DNA of 15,376 bases from an uncultured Anaerolineae bacterium. Lineage in GTDB: Bacteria; Chloroflexota; Anaerolineae; Anaerolineales; Villigracilaceae. This document shows positions 7,045 to 13,963 of the stretch, one piece after another. The translations under genes and the position numbers were made by a program. Numbering within the stretch: the stretch's first letter is position 1; the number at the start of each line of letters is the position of its first letter. The stretch spans positions 1-15,376 of the forward strand of contig CAINXK010000567.1 of NCBI GenBank assembly GCA_903854805.1. The letters run 5' to 3'. Under the pieces are notes generated by a model that saw nothing but the letters and a program-made list of their open reading frames with translations, did not search any database and was not told the DNA's origin.

Positions 7045-8286
7045 TCAATCCCGTCCAGGAAAATTCTGCGGGGGTAGGTCAAATGTCTGGGCAGCCATCT
7101 GAAGTGGAAACATACCTAGATCACGTGCCAGATCTTCTTTTTCGATGATTATTCCGGTTTCAGAATATGCGGTTGAACCGTGCCAGGGGGGTGTTAATTC
7201 AGGGTGAGAAAGAAAGTCGGTGCGATACCAAATTGCGCGACTCTTAAAACATATACCCGGATCAAAAACCCGGTCCACCCAATCTGCGATAAAAGGATTC
7301 CGATCCTGGAATTTCCGTCCGAGTCCCCAGCGTACGCGACTTGCCAAACCGCCGCCAAGCTGTTTGATCTCTCTGACGGACATAGGGATATTACCGTCAA
7401 ACAGCACGGCATCAAGGGTTGGGTCCACAAATACCCATTTTTGAAGATCATCAAACCAGATTTCTGTAGCAAAGTGACCGTGGGTGCCATTGATGCTATC
7501 TGTAAAGACCGCGCATCGCGCTGGGATTCCCACAGCCAGGCAGGCGGTTACCAGCGTAATTCCAAAATGGACACACATAACGGTAGGTTTTAATCCGTTA
7601 GCGCCCAGTTTTGCCTGTCCCCATGCCAGGATTGTCTCCACATCCCATGGAGCATATCCTGGATCAGAACAACTGTATTCCCAGCGGGTGCAAGTCCAGG
7701 TACACAGGTCACGCACCCGTTCGAGAATGGTACCTGAAAAGACATCCACTGGCAATTTTGCGCGCAATCGGGCTAGCCGTGGGTGTGCCGGGTCTTCCCA
7801 GACGATCGGTGGTGCAGAGTCATCTTCGCCTTCAGTCAGGCGGATCCGTACCACATATTCTCCACGTAGTACATTGACATACCCCATTTTTTCATTTCGC
7901 CAATTTTGGCCACTATCTGTGCTCACCCAACTTTGGGGATCATGATGGCCATCCTCTAGCGCTAGTGACCAGCTATTCATTGCATATGAATCTGACCAAA
8001 ACTCAAACAGATTATTACCCGCTCGAAGCATCTGGGCAGGGATAGAAATTTCATGCCATTGATAGATGTCGGGCCACATAGGGACCAGTGGGGTCGTTTC
8101 AACTCCATTAACCGATAGATGCATGGGTGTAGAACAACCTGGATAGGTGCGAGCGAGCACATAAAGAATTGCTGAGTGGCTCGTGGATGGAAGAAATAAC
8201 TGTTTGCGAGCCCAACGCTCCTTGGTTATCTCCTCACACATCAAGGGGACTACATTCCCGTTTTCTGTCAGATGTAAACGACTCAT
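7045..8286 (-). CDS. Transglutaminase-core domain protein with N-terminal beta-sandwich-like region
   Basis: The 413 residues have two parts. Residues 1 to about 160 are strand-rich and Trp-rich, with a stretch (WHEISIPAQMLRAGNNLF) like carbohydrate-binding galactose-binding folds. Residues about 190-300 form a transglutaminase core with a complete Cys-His-Asp triad: C238 in T-V-M-C-V-H-F-G, H271 in G-T-H-G-H-F-A-T-E-I-W, and D288 in V-F-V-D-P-T. The hydrophobic segment after the Cys (TLVTACLAVGIPAR) is typical of the core. The family includes proteases, amidases and peptide:N-glycanases. No signal peptide is present, so it should be cytoplasmic. It appears to be first in a run of closely spaced genes that includes nagA and nagB. 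The start at 8286 has GAGGA a few nt upstream. Acting on an amide linkage in an imported glycoconjugate is a possible role, not shown. Confidence 0.87.
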   Translation of the reverse strand: MSRLHLTENGNVVPLMCEEITKERWARKQLFLPSTSHSAILYVLARTYPGCSTPMHLSVNGVETTPLVPMWPDIYQWHEISIPAQMLRAGNNLFEFWSDSYAMNSWSLALEDGHHDPQSWVSTDSGQNWRNEKMGYVNVLRGEYVVRIRLTEGEDDSAPPIVWEDPAHPRLARLRAKLPVDVFSGTILERVRDLCTWTCTRWEYSCSDPGYAPWDVETILAWGQAKLGANGLKPTVMCVHFGITLVTACLAVGIPARCAVFTDSINGTHGHFATEIWFDDLQKWVFVDPTLDAVLFDGNIPMSVREIKQLGGGLASRVRWGLGRKFQDRNPFIADWVDRVFDPGICFKSRAIWYRTDFLSHPELTPPWHGSTAYSETGIIIEKEDLARDLGMFPLQMAAQTFDLPPQNFPGRD

Positions 8287-8313
8287 AGAATCCTCAATTC
8301 TTACTTCGGATGA

Positions 8314-8337
8314 AATCCTGCTGGTATTAGCAGGATT
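8314..8337. repeat. Perfect 9-bp inverted repeat in the leader of the transglutaminase gene
   Basis: AATCCTGCT and AGCAGGATT flank a 6-nt loop. The structure ends 27 nt before the ATG at 8286. No T-run follows on either strand, so an intrinsic terminator is unlikely. An operator or a leader hairpin is more plausible. Confidence 0.6.
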
Positions 8338-8370
8338 GATTCATTGATAAAATTTCGTTAGATAGTGTGT

Positions 8371-8380
8371 ACTTGCAAGT
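8371..8380. promoter_or_regulatory. Palindrome ACTTGCAAGT, possible operator
   Basis: This is a perfect 10-bp palindrome in the long intergenic gap. It shares its half-site ACTTG/CAAGT with the sequence at 13170-13181, upstream of the binding-protein gene. LacI-type operators are palindromes of this general kind, but no regulator gene is in the window, so the role is inferred. Confidence 0.3.
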
Positions 8381-8528
8381 TATTGTTTTCGGAAGCAGGT
8401 CGGGCCATTTTTGACATTTTTTGTGATATTTCGGATTAAAGAAATAAAATTTTGCAGATTAGAATGGTTGGTTGTCTGCTAAAGTGCAAGCAAAATAGCA
8501 ACATCAGGTTGAAATGTTGTAAGAGCCT

Positions 8529-8569
8529 CGAAATTAGCAAGCTAACGGCTTGAAAATTTCGATTTTTTT
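8529..8569 (+). terminator. Terminator-like hairpin plus T-tract on the plus strand
   Basis: Arms 8529-8542 and 8548-8561 pair at 12 of 14 positions around a 5-nt loop, with one 2-nt internal mismatch. Seven T residues follow at 8563-8569 on the plus strand. All genes nearby are on the minus strand, so it would not end any recognised gene. It may end a small plus-strand transcript or be incidental. Confidence 0.35.
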
Positions 8570-8637
8570 AGAATATTGAATGAAAGAACGTGTTACTGAC
8601 GCAGTTAGATATAAATTTTCAAAAACGAGCCCAAATG

Positions 8638-9699
8638 TTAAAGGCTATATTCTTTTTTGATCAACTTGTTTTCCGCCACCCCTTCATACAGTATCATTTT
8701 ACGCTGACGCGGCAAAAGCATATATGCAAAATGTGTTATTAATGGGTCATAGCTTTGTTGGCACAAGCCTTGTTCTAGCAGCGGTGTTTGTAACAGCATT
8801 TCCAAGGACCGGATGGTTGGTTTTGGGTTTTGTTTCAAGAAATGATCAATATTTTCCAAACGGTTCAGGGAGTTGTCGGTTAAACTGGGCAGGCCAGGGA
8901 TGGACAGCTCGGTGAAACCTTGCATTATCTTATCCAGAAAAATATTGGCGCAATACACACTGTTTGGTGCCGCACCCGTTTCAGCGTCTTGTCCATCGGA
9001 AAGCGGATAGCGTACAGCCATTGCAGTGCCTGATTTTTCGATAATCACTCCACGACCTGATTCATCTGCCAATGCAATATTCAAGCCCTTTCCAGCCATG
9101 GGTGTTTGCTGGCAGAAAGTAATTGCTTCATCAATATTTGCACAACGTTCCAGAATCATGCGCGGATATTCCAGGGTAGGAAGTCCGGCGCCTATTTGCC
9201 CCAACTGGATTGGGCCAGAAGATTGTCCGGCGGCTAATCCCGCTGCGTTTATTCCTACTTCAGCCCACAGGTTACCCACCCAGCTGATCGCGAAATAGGC
9301 ATACCCCTTTTCGGGGTGAACTTCTTGAACCGAGTAAAACTTGTAATCTTCGCCTATGTCACTGGTCTTTGCCAGCAACGGTCCTGCCTCAGTATTGAGA
9401 ACAACTAGATTGGTACAGCCATTTAACGCGCTTATTGCTGAGACGAAATTGACTGTACAGACTGTTTCAAATGTCAGGCCTGAGCCCTCGGCGATACCTT
9501 CCAACTCAGTGGCCATTTCAGGGAAGGCATGGCGAATATATTTCACCATCTGATCGCGAATTTCTGCTGCTCTGACAAGCGACATATCTCCTAGCCAGCT
9601 GGGGCATGTATTTGCCAGGATAGCCAATTCATGGGCAAAAGCCTCACCTTGCTGGACCCCACGCGCATGTGGGCTACCCTTTAAAATAATTTTATTCAT
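8638..9699 (-). CDS. C45-type (acyl-CoA:6-aminopenicillanate acyltransferase-like) Ntn-hydrolase
   Basis: The 353 residues carry the C45/AAT signature: an N-terminal R-G-x-Q-x-G-E-A-F (residues 13-21), then N-G-C-T-N-L with the predicted nucleophile C95. In this family a precursor cleaves itself just before that Cys (G94/C95), leaving the Cys at the new N-terminus of the larger chain. Further family features are D-I-G-E-D near 113, G-x-N-x-A-G-L-A near 150 and A-D-E-S-G near 210. Members hydrolyse or transfer acyl groups at amide bonds; substrates are known for very few. No signal peptide is seen. It lies 121 nt after the second permease gene, so it may be co-transcribed with the importer and act on what is imported. 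AAGGAC lies about 11 nt before the ATG at 9699. Confidence 0.88.
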   Translation of the reverse strand: MNKIILKGSPHARGVQQGEAFAHELAILANTCPSWLGDMSLVRAAEIRDQMVKYIRHAFPEMATELEGIAEGSGLTFETVCTVNFVSAISALNGCTNLVVLNTEAGPLLAKTSDIGEDYKFYSVQEVHPEKGYAYFAISWVGNLWAEVGINAAGLAAGQSSGPIQLGQIGAGLPTLEYPRMILERCANIDEAITFCQQTPMAGKGLNIALADESGRGVIIEKSGTAMAVRYPLSDGQDAETGAAPNSVYCANIFLDKIMQGFTELSIPGLPSLTDNSLNRLENIDHFLKQNPKPTIRSLEMLLQTPLLEQGLCQQSYDPLITHFAYMLLPRQRKMILYEGVAENKLIKKEYSL

Positions 9700-9820
9700 A
9701 ATCGTGTCAGGTCCTTATCGTGCGGCTCTTGACAAAAAATCTGGATATGCCAAGAACGAATTGAAAGAAATAGGCCCAAATAATTTCAACTATTCATAAG
9801 GTTGAGTGTTTGAGCACTTA

Positions 9821-10705
9821 TTAGCGGCTTGAACCCAGGGTTAGACCGGCCATGATACGATCAGAGAACAGCAGATAAGCAATGAAATTGGGGATGATCA
9901 CAATCACTACCGCAGCAAACAACCCTGACCAATCGGCTGTATATTGCATGCTTGATCGAATACTCATCACGCCCAGTGGTAAGGTTTTTAGCGCATCGTT
10001 GTTGACGATTAGTTTGGCTAGCAAGAATTCATTCCACATGCTGACGAAATTGAATATAGCAGCAGTAAAAATCCCAGGGCCTGCCAGCGGCATCATAACC
10101 TTCCAGAAAATTTCAAACTCAGAACAGCCATCGATCGCCCCGGCGTCCTCCAACTCTGTGGGTAGCGTACGGAAAAAGGACGTCAATAACATGATTGTGA
10201 AAGGCACCGATACGCCTACGTAGGTTAATATTAGCCCTTGTAAGGTATTTGCCAGATGCAATTGTGTCAACATGACGAAGAGCGGAACGAGGATAAGCTG
10301 GTACGGCAATCCGAGCCCGGCAATGAAATAGTATGTCACAAATGCGTTTCCTGGGAAATTCACCCTTGAAAGGGCGTACGCAGCAGGCGCAGCGATTAGT
10401 ACAACCAGCAGCACAGCGAATAAGGTCACTATTAAGCTGTTGGCGAAATAGATAGACATGTGCGACAGATTCCAGGCTTTGGTATAATTTGTCAAAGCCG
10501 CCTTGAGCGGGGTGGCTGGTATAGCCCAGACATTGCCAAAGACTTCTCTGTTTGTCTTAAAGGAACTTTCTACCAGCCATAAAAAAATCAATATGGTGAT
10601 GAGAGAAAAAAGGATCAAGAATACATAATAGGGGATGTTCCGATAACGGTATCGCCAATCAAGAAGGCTAGCGGTCTTGGGCCTTGCAGCGGTTTGTGTT
10701 TTCAT
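9821..10705 (-). CDS. Carbohydrate ABC transporter permease, CUT1 family (MalG-like)
   Basis: This is the second membrane subunit of the sugar importer, 294 residues, the usual length. About six hydrophobic segments are visible (near 28-46, 90-112, 122-145, 155-175, 208-228 and 262-280). The cytoplasmic EAA loop lies at about 185-207 (E-D-A-G-A-I-D-G-C-S then P-L), which contacts the ATPase; DGC stands in place of the usual DGA. The C-terminus M-A-G-L-T-L-G-S is typical of MalG/LacG-type proteins. The start has AAGGTGA 5 nt upstream, and the gene lies 10 nt after the first permease gene, indicating co-translation. Confidence 0.95.
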   Translation of the reverse strand: MKTQTAARPKTASLLDWRYRYRNIPYYVFLILFSLITILIFLWLVESSFKTNREVFGNVWAIPATPLKAALTNYTKAWNLSHMSIYFANSLIVTLFAVLLVVLIAAPAAYALSRVNFPGNAFVTYYFIAGLGLPYQLILVPLFVMLTQLHLANTLQGLILTYVGVSVPFTIMLLTSFFRTLPTELEDAGAIDGCSEFEIFWKVMMPLAGPGIFTAAIFNFVSMWNEFLLAKLIVNNDALKTLPLGVMSIRSSMQYTADWSGLFAAVVIVIIPNFIAYLLFSDRIMAGLTLGSSR

Positions 10706-10715
10706 GGTTCACCTT

Positions 10716-11606
10716 TTAGTACTCAATAGCTTCGCGCCGGGTAATGAGCCGGATAATTCCGACTGTGATCGTGACCAAAAAAAGCAGCACTACACCCAGG
10801 GCGGTTGCATATCCCAGGCGGTATACCGGCGTATAGCCTCCTACTGCCATTACCCAGGTATAGATCGTAAGAGTGTAAGTGGCGATGGGCGGAAGCGGAA
10901 AAGTCGTTGCGATGATAATGTCAAAGATTTTCAAAGAACCAATCATCCACAGAACCAAAGCTATTACGAGCACATCCCAGATCATAGGGAGGGTGATTAG
11001 GATGAACATCTTCCATTCTGAAGCACCATCCAGCCTGGCAGCTTCGTAGAAGGTAGGAGGAATTTTATCAATACCCGCCATCAACAGGACGATATAATAG
11101 CCAACATAAGACCAGACAATCGCAACGGTTAATGACTGAATGATCAGGCCGGGCGATAGCCAGGTTTGGTCCAGCGCTTCTAGGTGGGTTACCTTTAATA
11201 GACCGGAGATTGGCCCCCAGCTATTATTATATAGAAACTGCCAGATCAACCCAAGCCCGATGCCTGGTATTACCTGAGGGAAGAAGATCAAGGCCCGGAA
11301 AAATTTTTTACCTTTTAGCCCGCGTGACATAATTGCGGAAATGAAGAGTGCCAAGACAAAAATCAAGACACCGCCACCAAGGCTTATAATCAATGTTCGG
11401 TACAAAGAAGCCCAAAAAACGTTATCTTTCAACATTTCTTGATAATTTCCCAGACCGATGAAAATCATCTGTTTTCCAAACCCTGACCAGTTATGCAAGC
11501 TGACCCAAAATGCCTGTATGGCTGGGTAAACAAAAAAGGCGGTATAAAATACCAAGGCTGGCAGGATAAAAGGGATAACCATTTTTCGACGGCCGGACCT
11601 ACCCAT
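10716..11606 (-). CDS. Carbohydrate ABC transporter permease, CUT1 family (MalF/UgpA-like)
   Basis: This is the first membrane subunit of the importer, 296 residues from the ATG at 11606. It starts with a basic patch (GRSGRRK) and a first helix at about 10-33 containing L-P-A-L-V-F-Y, typical of MalF/UgpA proteins, followed by five further hydrophobic segments. The EAA loop at 187-209 (F-Y-E-A-A-R-L-D-G-A-S-E-W then L-P) is canonical. A GTG at 11618 could extend the protein by 4 residues, but GAGG lies 6 nt before the ATG and nothing suitable precedes the GTG. An 89-nt gap with a strong hairpin separates it from the binding-protein gene. Confidence 0.95.
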   Translation of the reverse strand: MGRSGRRKMVIPFILPALVFYTAFFVYPAIQAFWVSLHNWSGFGKQMIFIGLGNYQEMLKDNVFWASLYRTLIISLGGGVLIFVLALFISAIMSRGLKGKKFFRALIFFPQVIPGIGLGLIWQFLYNNSWGPISGLLKVTHLEALDQTWLSPGLIIQSLTVAIVWSYVGYYIVLLMAGIDKIPPTFYEAARLDGASEWKMFILITLPMIWDVLVIALVLWMIGSLKIFDIIIATTFPLPPIATYTLTIYTWVMAVGGYTPVYRLGYATALGVVLLFLVTITVGIIRLITRREAIEY

Positions 11607-11642
11607 TGAACACCTCACTTTTAGCTACGATGTCAATTATCT

Positions 11643-11685
11643 CTTATCCTTTCCCTCCCCTAACTGAGGGAGGGAAAGGGATAAG
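11643..11685. repeat. Long G/C-rich inverted repeat between binding-protein and permease genes
   Basis: Arms 11643-11659 and 11668-11685 pair along 17 bp with a single one-base bulge around an 8-nt loop. In the transcript this forms a very stable hairpin starting 10 nt after the binding-protein stop. No T-run follows on the minus strand, so it is not a standard intrinsic terminator. Hairpins at this place in malEFG-type operons protect the upstream message, so that binding protein is made in excess over permease. It could also be a copy of an interspersed palindromic repeat. Confidence 0.8.
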
Positions 11686-11695
11686 GACTTAAAAG

Positions 11696-13102
11696 TTATT
11701 TACTTGCCCAATATGACTTAGATTCAGTTTTTAGACAACTTATGAGTTGTTCTGGACCAAGCTGTCCTTGGAAGAACTGATCGTCGCACTTGTCATACAC
11801 GTTGGTCATGTATTCTGCGTTCGATGTGTTCAGACCACCTCTGGCGGGCATTGCTGTGCTGGCCGCTAGAATATTGTATTGTTCTTTCAGAGCGGGTGGT
11901 ACGCTGACGCCGACCAACGGGACTGGAGAACCGAGAGCAACGATCTTTTCAGCAACTACTGGGGACATGAGGTATTTCAGGTAAAGAGCGACTGCATCGG
12001 GACTCTTGGCTGCTTTCAAGACACCATAGGCATTAGCCCAGTGCTCTACATACTGATTGCCTTTACCGCCATCCACGGTTGGGAATGCGAACATACCAAC
12101 TGTGAAACCTGGAGGGGCTTGTTGGCTCATCTCGGTTGGGAGCCAGGCGCCGCAGAACATCATGGCAATCTTGCTATTTACCCAATCGACCTGTGCGGCC
12201 GGCCATACAGAGCCTTCATAACCTTTCTGAAAGTATTTCTTGCCCTGCAAATCGGCGATCATCTGGGCGGCTTTCAGGAATTCAGGGGCCGACCAAGATT
12301 CGCCGGTTTTATCCAGGGCTGCATTAACGAAGGCATCTTTGCCAGCCAAACGGACAGCTAGATAAGTGAAATACCAGTCGTTGTAGAAAGAAACATTACC
12401 ATCTGCTCCGAGGGGGGAGACTGCCGCGTCTTTGCTCTTGATGGTATCCAGCATGGCTGTAAATTCAGTCCAAGTCATACCCTGGGACTTGAGTTGGATT
12501 CCCATTTTATCCAGCATCCCCTTATCATAGAAGAAGGCGGATATATAATCTTCACGCGGAATCAGGTAGATCTGTCCATCTTTATCGGTACCAATTTCCA
12601 AAGCACCTGGTTGAAAAGTGTCTTTCCAGGCAGTGGTGCTTTTGTAAGCGGGTTCGTCAAGGTATTTATTCAGTGGCAGCGCCAGCCCGTTCGCAACGAT
12701 AGCATTCCAGACGCGGTCATCGGAATGGTCAACGATATCTACCTGTGTACCAGCTGCAAGAGCGGGTTGAAGGTCGGTCAAAACCTGTCGACCAGCCCAT
12801 TTAATTTCAACTTCGACATTGGGATTTTCAGCCATGAAATCCTTGGTCGCCTGGTCAAGTATCTGCTGCAGAGGTTCACCTTCGCTAAACATGCTCCAGT
12901 AAACAACCTTCGACTTTTCTGCGGGTGCAGCGGCAGGTGCCTGGGTCGGTTCTGCCGCCGCGGCGGCAGGTGCTTGAGTCGCCGCGGCCGGAGCAGCAGG
13001 TGCTGCTGGAGCGGCAGGTGCCGCTGGGGCGCACTGTACCATAAACAGCATCATCAAAACAGCCATTACAAGATTGAACCATACTACCTTCGTGAGTTTC
13101 AT
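11696..13102 (-). CDS. Extracellular sugar-binding lipoprotein of an ABC importer (solute-binding protein family 1)
   Basis: This 468-residue protein captures the substrate outside the cell for the adjacent permeases. A signal segment (residues 1-23, K-L-T-K then a hydrophobic core) ends at C24, the likely lipid-attachment Cys; Gln at -1 makes the lipobox weak. A low-complexity Ala/Pro linker (25-61) follows, then the mature domain from VVYWSMFSEGE onward, typical of family 1 binding proteins. Later features include A-A-G-T near the hinge, W-V-N-S-K-I-A-M-M near 310 and W-A-N-A-Y-G. An upstream frame extension to 13144 exists, but AAGGAG sits 6 nt before the ATG at 13102, and the signal segment starts there. 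The substrate cannot be read from sequence; an oligosaccharide with amino-sugar and uronate parts is inferred from the neighbours. Confidence 0.93.
   Translation of the reverse strand: MKLTKVVWFNLVMAVLMMLFMVQCAPAAPAAPAAPAAPAAATQAPAAAAAEPTQAPAAAPAEKSKVVYWSMFSEGEPLQQILDQATKDFMAENPNVEVEIKWAGRQVLTDLQPALAAGTQVDIVDHSDDRVWNAIVANGLALPLNKYLDEPAYKSTTAWKDTFQPGALEIGTDKDGQIYLIPREDYISAFFYDKGMLDKMGIQLKSQGMTWTEFTAMLDTIKSKDAAVSPLGADGNVSFYNDWYFTYLAVRLAGKDAFVNAALDKTGESWSAPEFLKAAQMIADLQGKKYFQKGYEGSVWPAAQVDWVNSKIAMMFCGAWLPTEMSQQAPPGFTVGMFAFPTVDGGKGNQYVEHWANAYGVLKAAKSPDAVALYLKYLMSPVVAEKIVALGSPVPLVGVSVPPALKEQYNILAASTAMPARGGLNTSNAEYMTNVYDKCDDQFFQGQLGPEQLISCLKTESKSYWASK
12916..13032. repeat. Imperfect GC-rich tandem repeat encoding the Ala/Pro linker
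   Basis: Short imperfect units around GCAGGTGC/GCTGGAGC repeat inside the binding-protein gene. They encode Ala-Ala-Pro-type residues of the linker between membrane anchor and binding domain. This is a coding repeat that probably varies in length between strains. Confidence 0.6.
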
Positions 13103-13213
13103 ATCTATCTCCTTCTTTGCAAATGAGGGGTGACCAAAAACCACAAACGAGCGCTTACAATTATTTTTTACTTGTGCAAGTGAAAAACGGTATCAGTTCT
13201 TTTTCGCACCTCC
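13103..13213 (-). promoter_or_regulatory. Intergenic region before the importer genes, with possible operators
   Basis: These 111 nt separate the second amidohydrolase gene from the binding-protein gene. They contain the Shine-Dalgarno AAGGAG (13109-13114), a half-palindrome with core AGCGCT whose minus-strand half reads TTGTAAGC (13150-13160), and the near-palindrome ACTTGTGCAAGT (13170-13181). LacI-family operators often carry an AAGCGCTT-like core, so sugar-responsive control of the importer is plausible. The promoter hexamers are not convincing. Confidence 0.4.
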
Positions 13214-13963
13214 TTATTCGTTTTTGGCTAGAATACGCTCAGCATTCCCGCCCAAGATCAAGGTTTCATCGTGTCGGGGAAGACCCAATGCATGGATCTT
13301 GCTCAGCTGGAAAGGTTGCCAGTATGAGTCGCCAAAACCGGCATCAGTTCCAAACAGAATACGCTCCACGGGCAGTCGCATAATGATCTGTTTCAGCCCA
13401 TAGGGCGGTGTGCCAGATGGCACCAGATAAATATTCGGACAACGTTCGGCAGCAAAGAGCGCTTCTTTCCACAGGTCATGCAGTCCGCCGTGCCCAAGGA
13501 TGATTTTTAACCGAGGGTGTCGGAGCGCAAAATAGGCTATTTGAAGTGGCGATGAATATGGGGGAGTTCCATCATGAAATACAACTGGTACACCCAAACT
13601 TTCCATTTCCTCTCCAAGTGGATCCATAATTGTCTCAAGTGGAGAAAAAGCCTGGGCCCAGGGGTGCAGCTTAACTCCCATCATCCCTAAGGTTAGTATG
13701 CTTCTGCGCAATTCGGCTACCGCATTTGGATAACGCGGATGAACTGTGCAAAAAGGGATCAACCGGTTTGGATTAGCAGCGCAGTAGGCTAAAAGAGCAT
13801 CGTTGTGTGGCGCTGGGTCAAAATACAAGCCATCAAGAGTAAAAACCCAGGCTTTGTCTATACCATTTTGATCGAGCATTGCTAGAAACTGGCTGGCATC
13901 ATAGCCATTAATTATTGAAAATGCTTGCCCTGGCATATGAGTGTGAGAATCAATCAGGGTCAT
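13214..13963 (-). CDS. TIM-barrel amidohydrolase, amidohydrolase_2 (PF04909) family
   Basis: This 249-residue protein has the ordered active-site motifs of the family: D5-S-H7-T-H9 at the end of strand 1, G-V-K98-L-H-P, F-H130-D-G-T-P, G-H158-G-G, and F-G-T-D207 at strand 8. The family includes hydrolases of lactones, esters and amides as well as decarboxylases; the substrate is not assigned. An upstream frame extension to 14047 lies inside the preceding gene, whereas the ATG at 13963 has AGGAG 7 nt upstream and directly precedes the metal-binding motif. That ATG overlaps the previous stop by 4 nt (ATGA), which implies translational coupling. It is a diverged paralogue of its neighbour; the two may form a heteromer or act on successive intermediates. 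Confidence 0.88.
   Translation of the reverse strand: MTLIDSHTHMPGQAFSIINGYDASQFLAMLDQNGIDKAWVFTLDGLYFDPAPHNDALLAYCAANPNRLIPFCTVHPRYPNAVAELRRSILTLGMMGVKLHPWAQAFSPLETIMDPLGEEMESLGVPVVFHDGTPPYSSPLQIAYFALRHPRLKIILGHGGLHDLWKEALFAAERCPNIYLVPSGTPPYGLKQIIMRLPVERILFGTDAGFGDSYWQPFQLSKIHALGLPRHDETLILGGNAERILAKNE

Larger units (their letters stand above)
8287..8637. other. 351-bp intergenic region, AT-rich, with several inverted repeats
   Basis: No protein-coding gene is supported on either strand here. It is the longest gap in the window and separates the C45 gene from the transglutaminase gene. It holds a 9-bp inverted repeat (8314-8337), the perfect palindrome ACTTGCAAGT (8371-8380), a 6-bp hairpin (8499-8519) and a terminator-like structure on the plus strand (8529-8569). 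I see no convincing sigma70 promoter on the minus strand, though one serving the downstream genes would be expected here. Confidence 0.6.

Noticed and set aside
9729..9734. TTGACA on the plus strand upstream of the C45 gene
   Set aside because: No -10-like hexamer at suitable spacing and no plus-strand gene to serve.
12916..13032. Tandem repeats considered as a CRISPR or minisatellite array
   Set aside because: Units are short, imperfect and in frame with an Ala/Pro linker; there are no distinct spacers.
12494..13126. A 210-codon open frame on the plus strand opposite the binding-protein gene
   Set aside because: It is Cys/Arg/Gly-rich over the reverse of the Ala/Pro linker and is a compositional shadow of the real gene; no family resemblance and no ribosome-binding site.
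13103..13144. Upstream extension of the binding protein to 13144
   Set aside because: AAGGAG at ideal spacing and the signal segment both point to the ATG at 13102.
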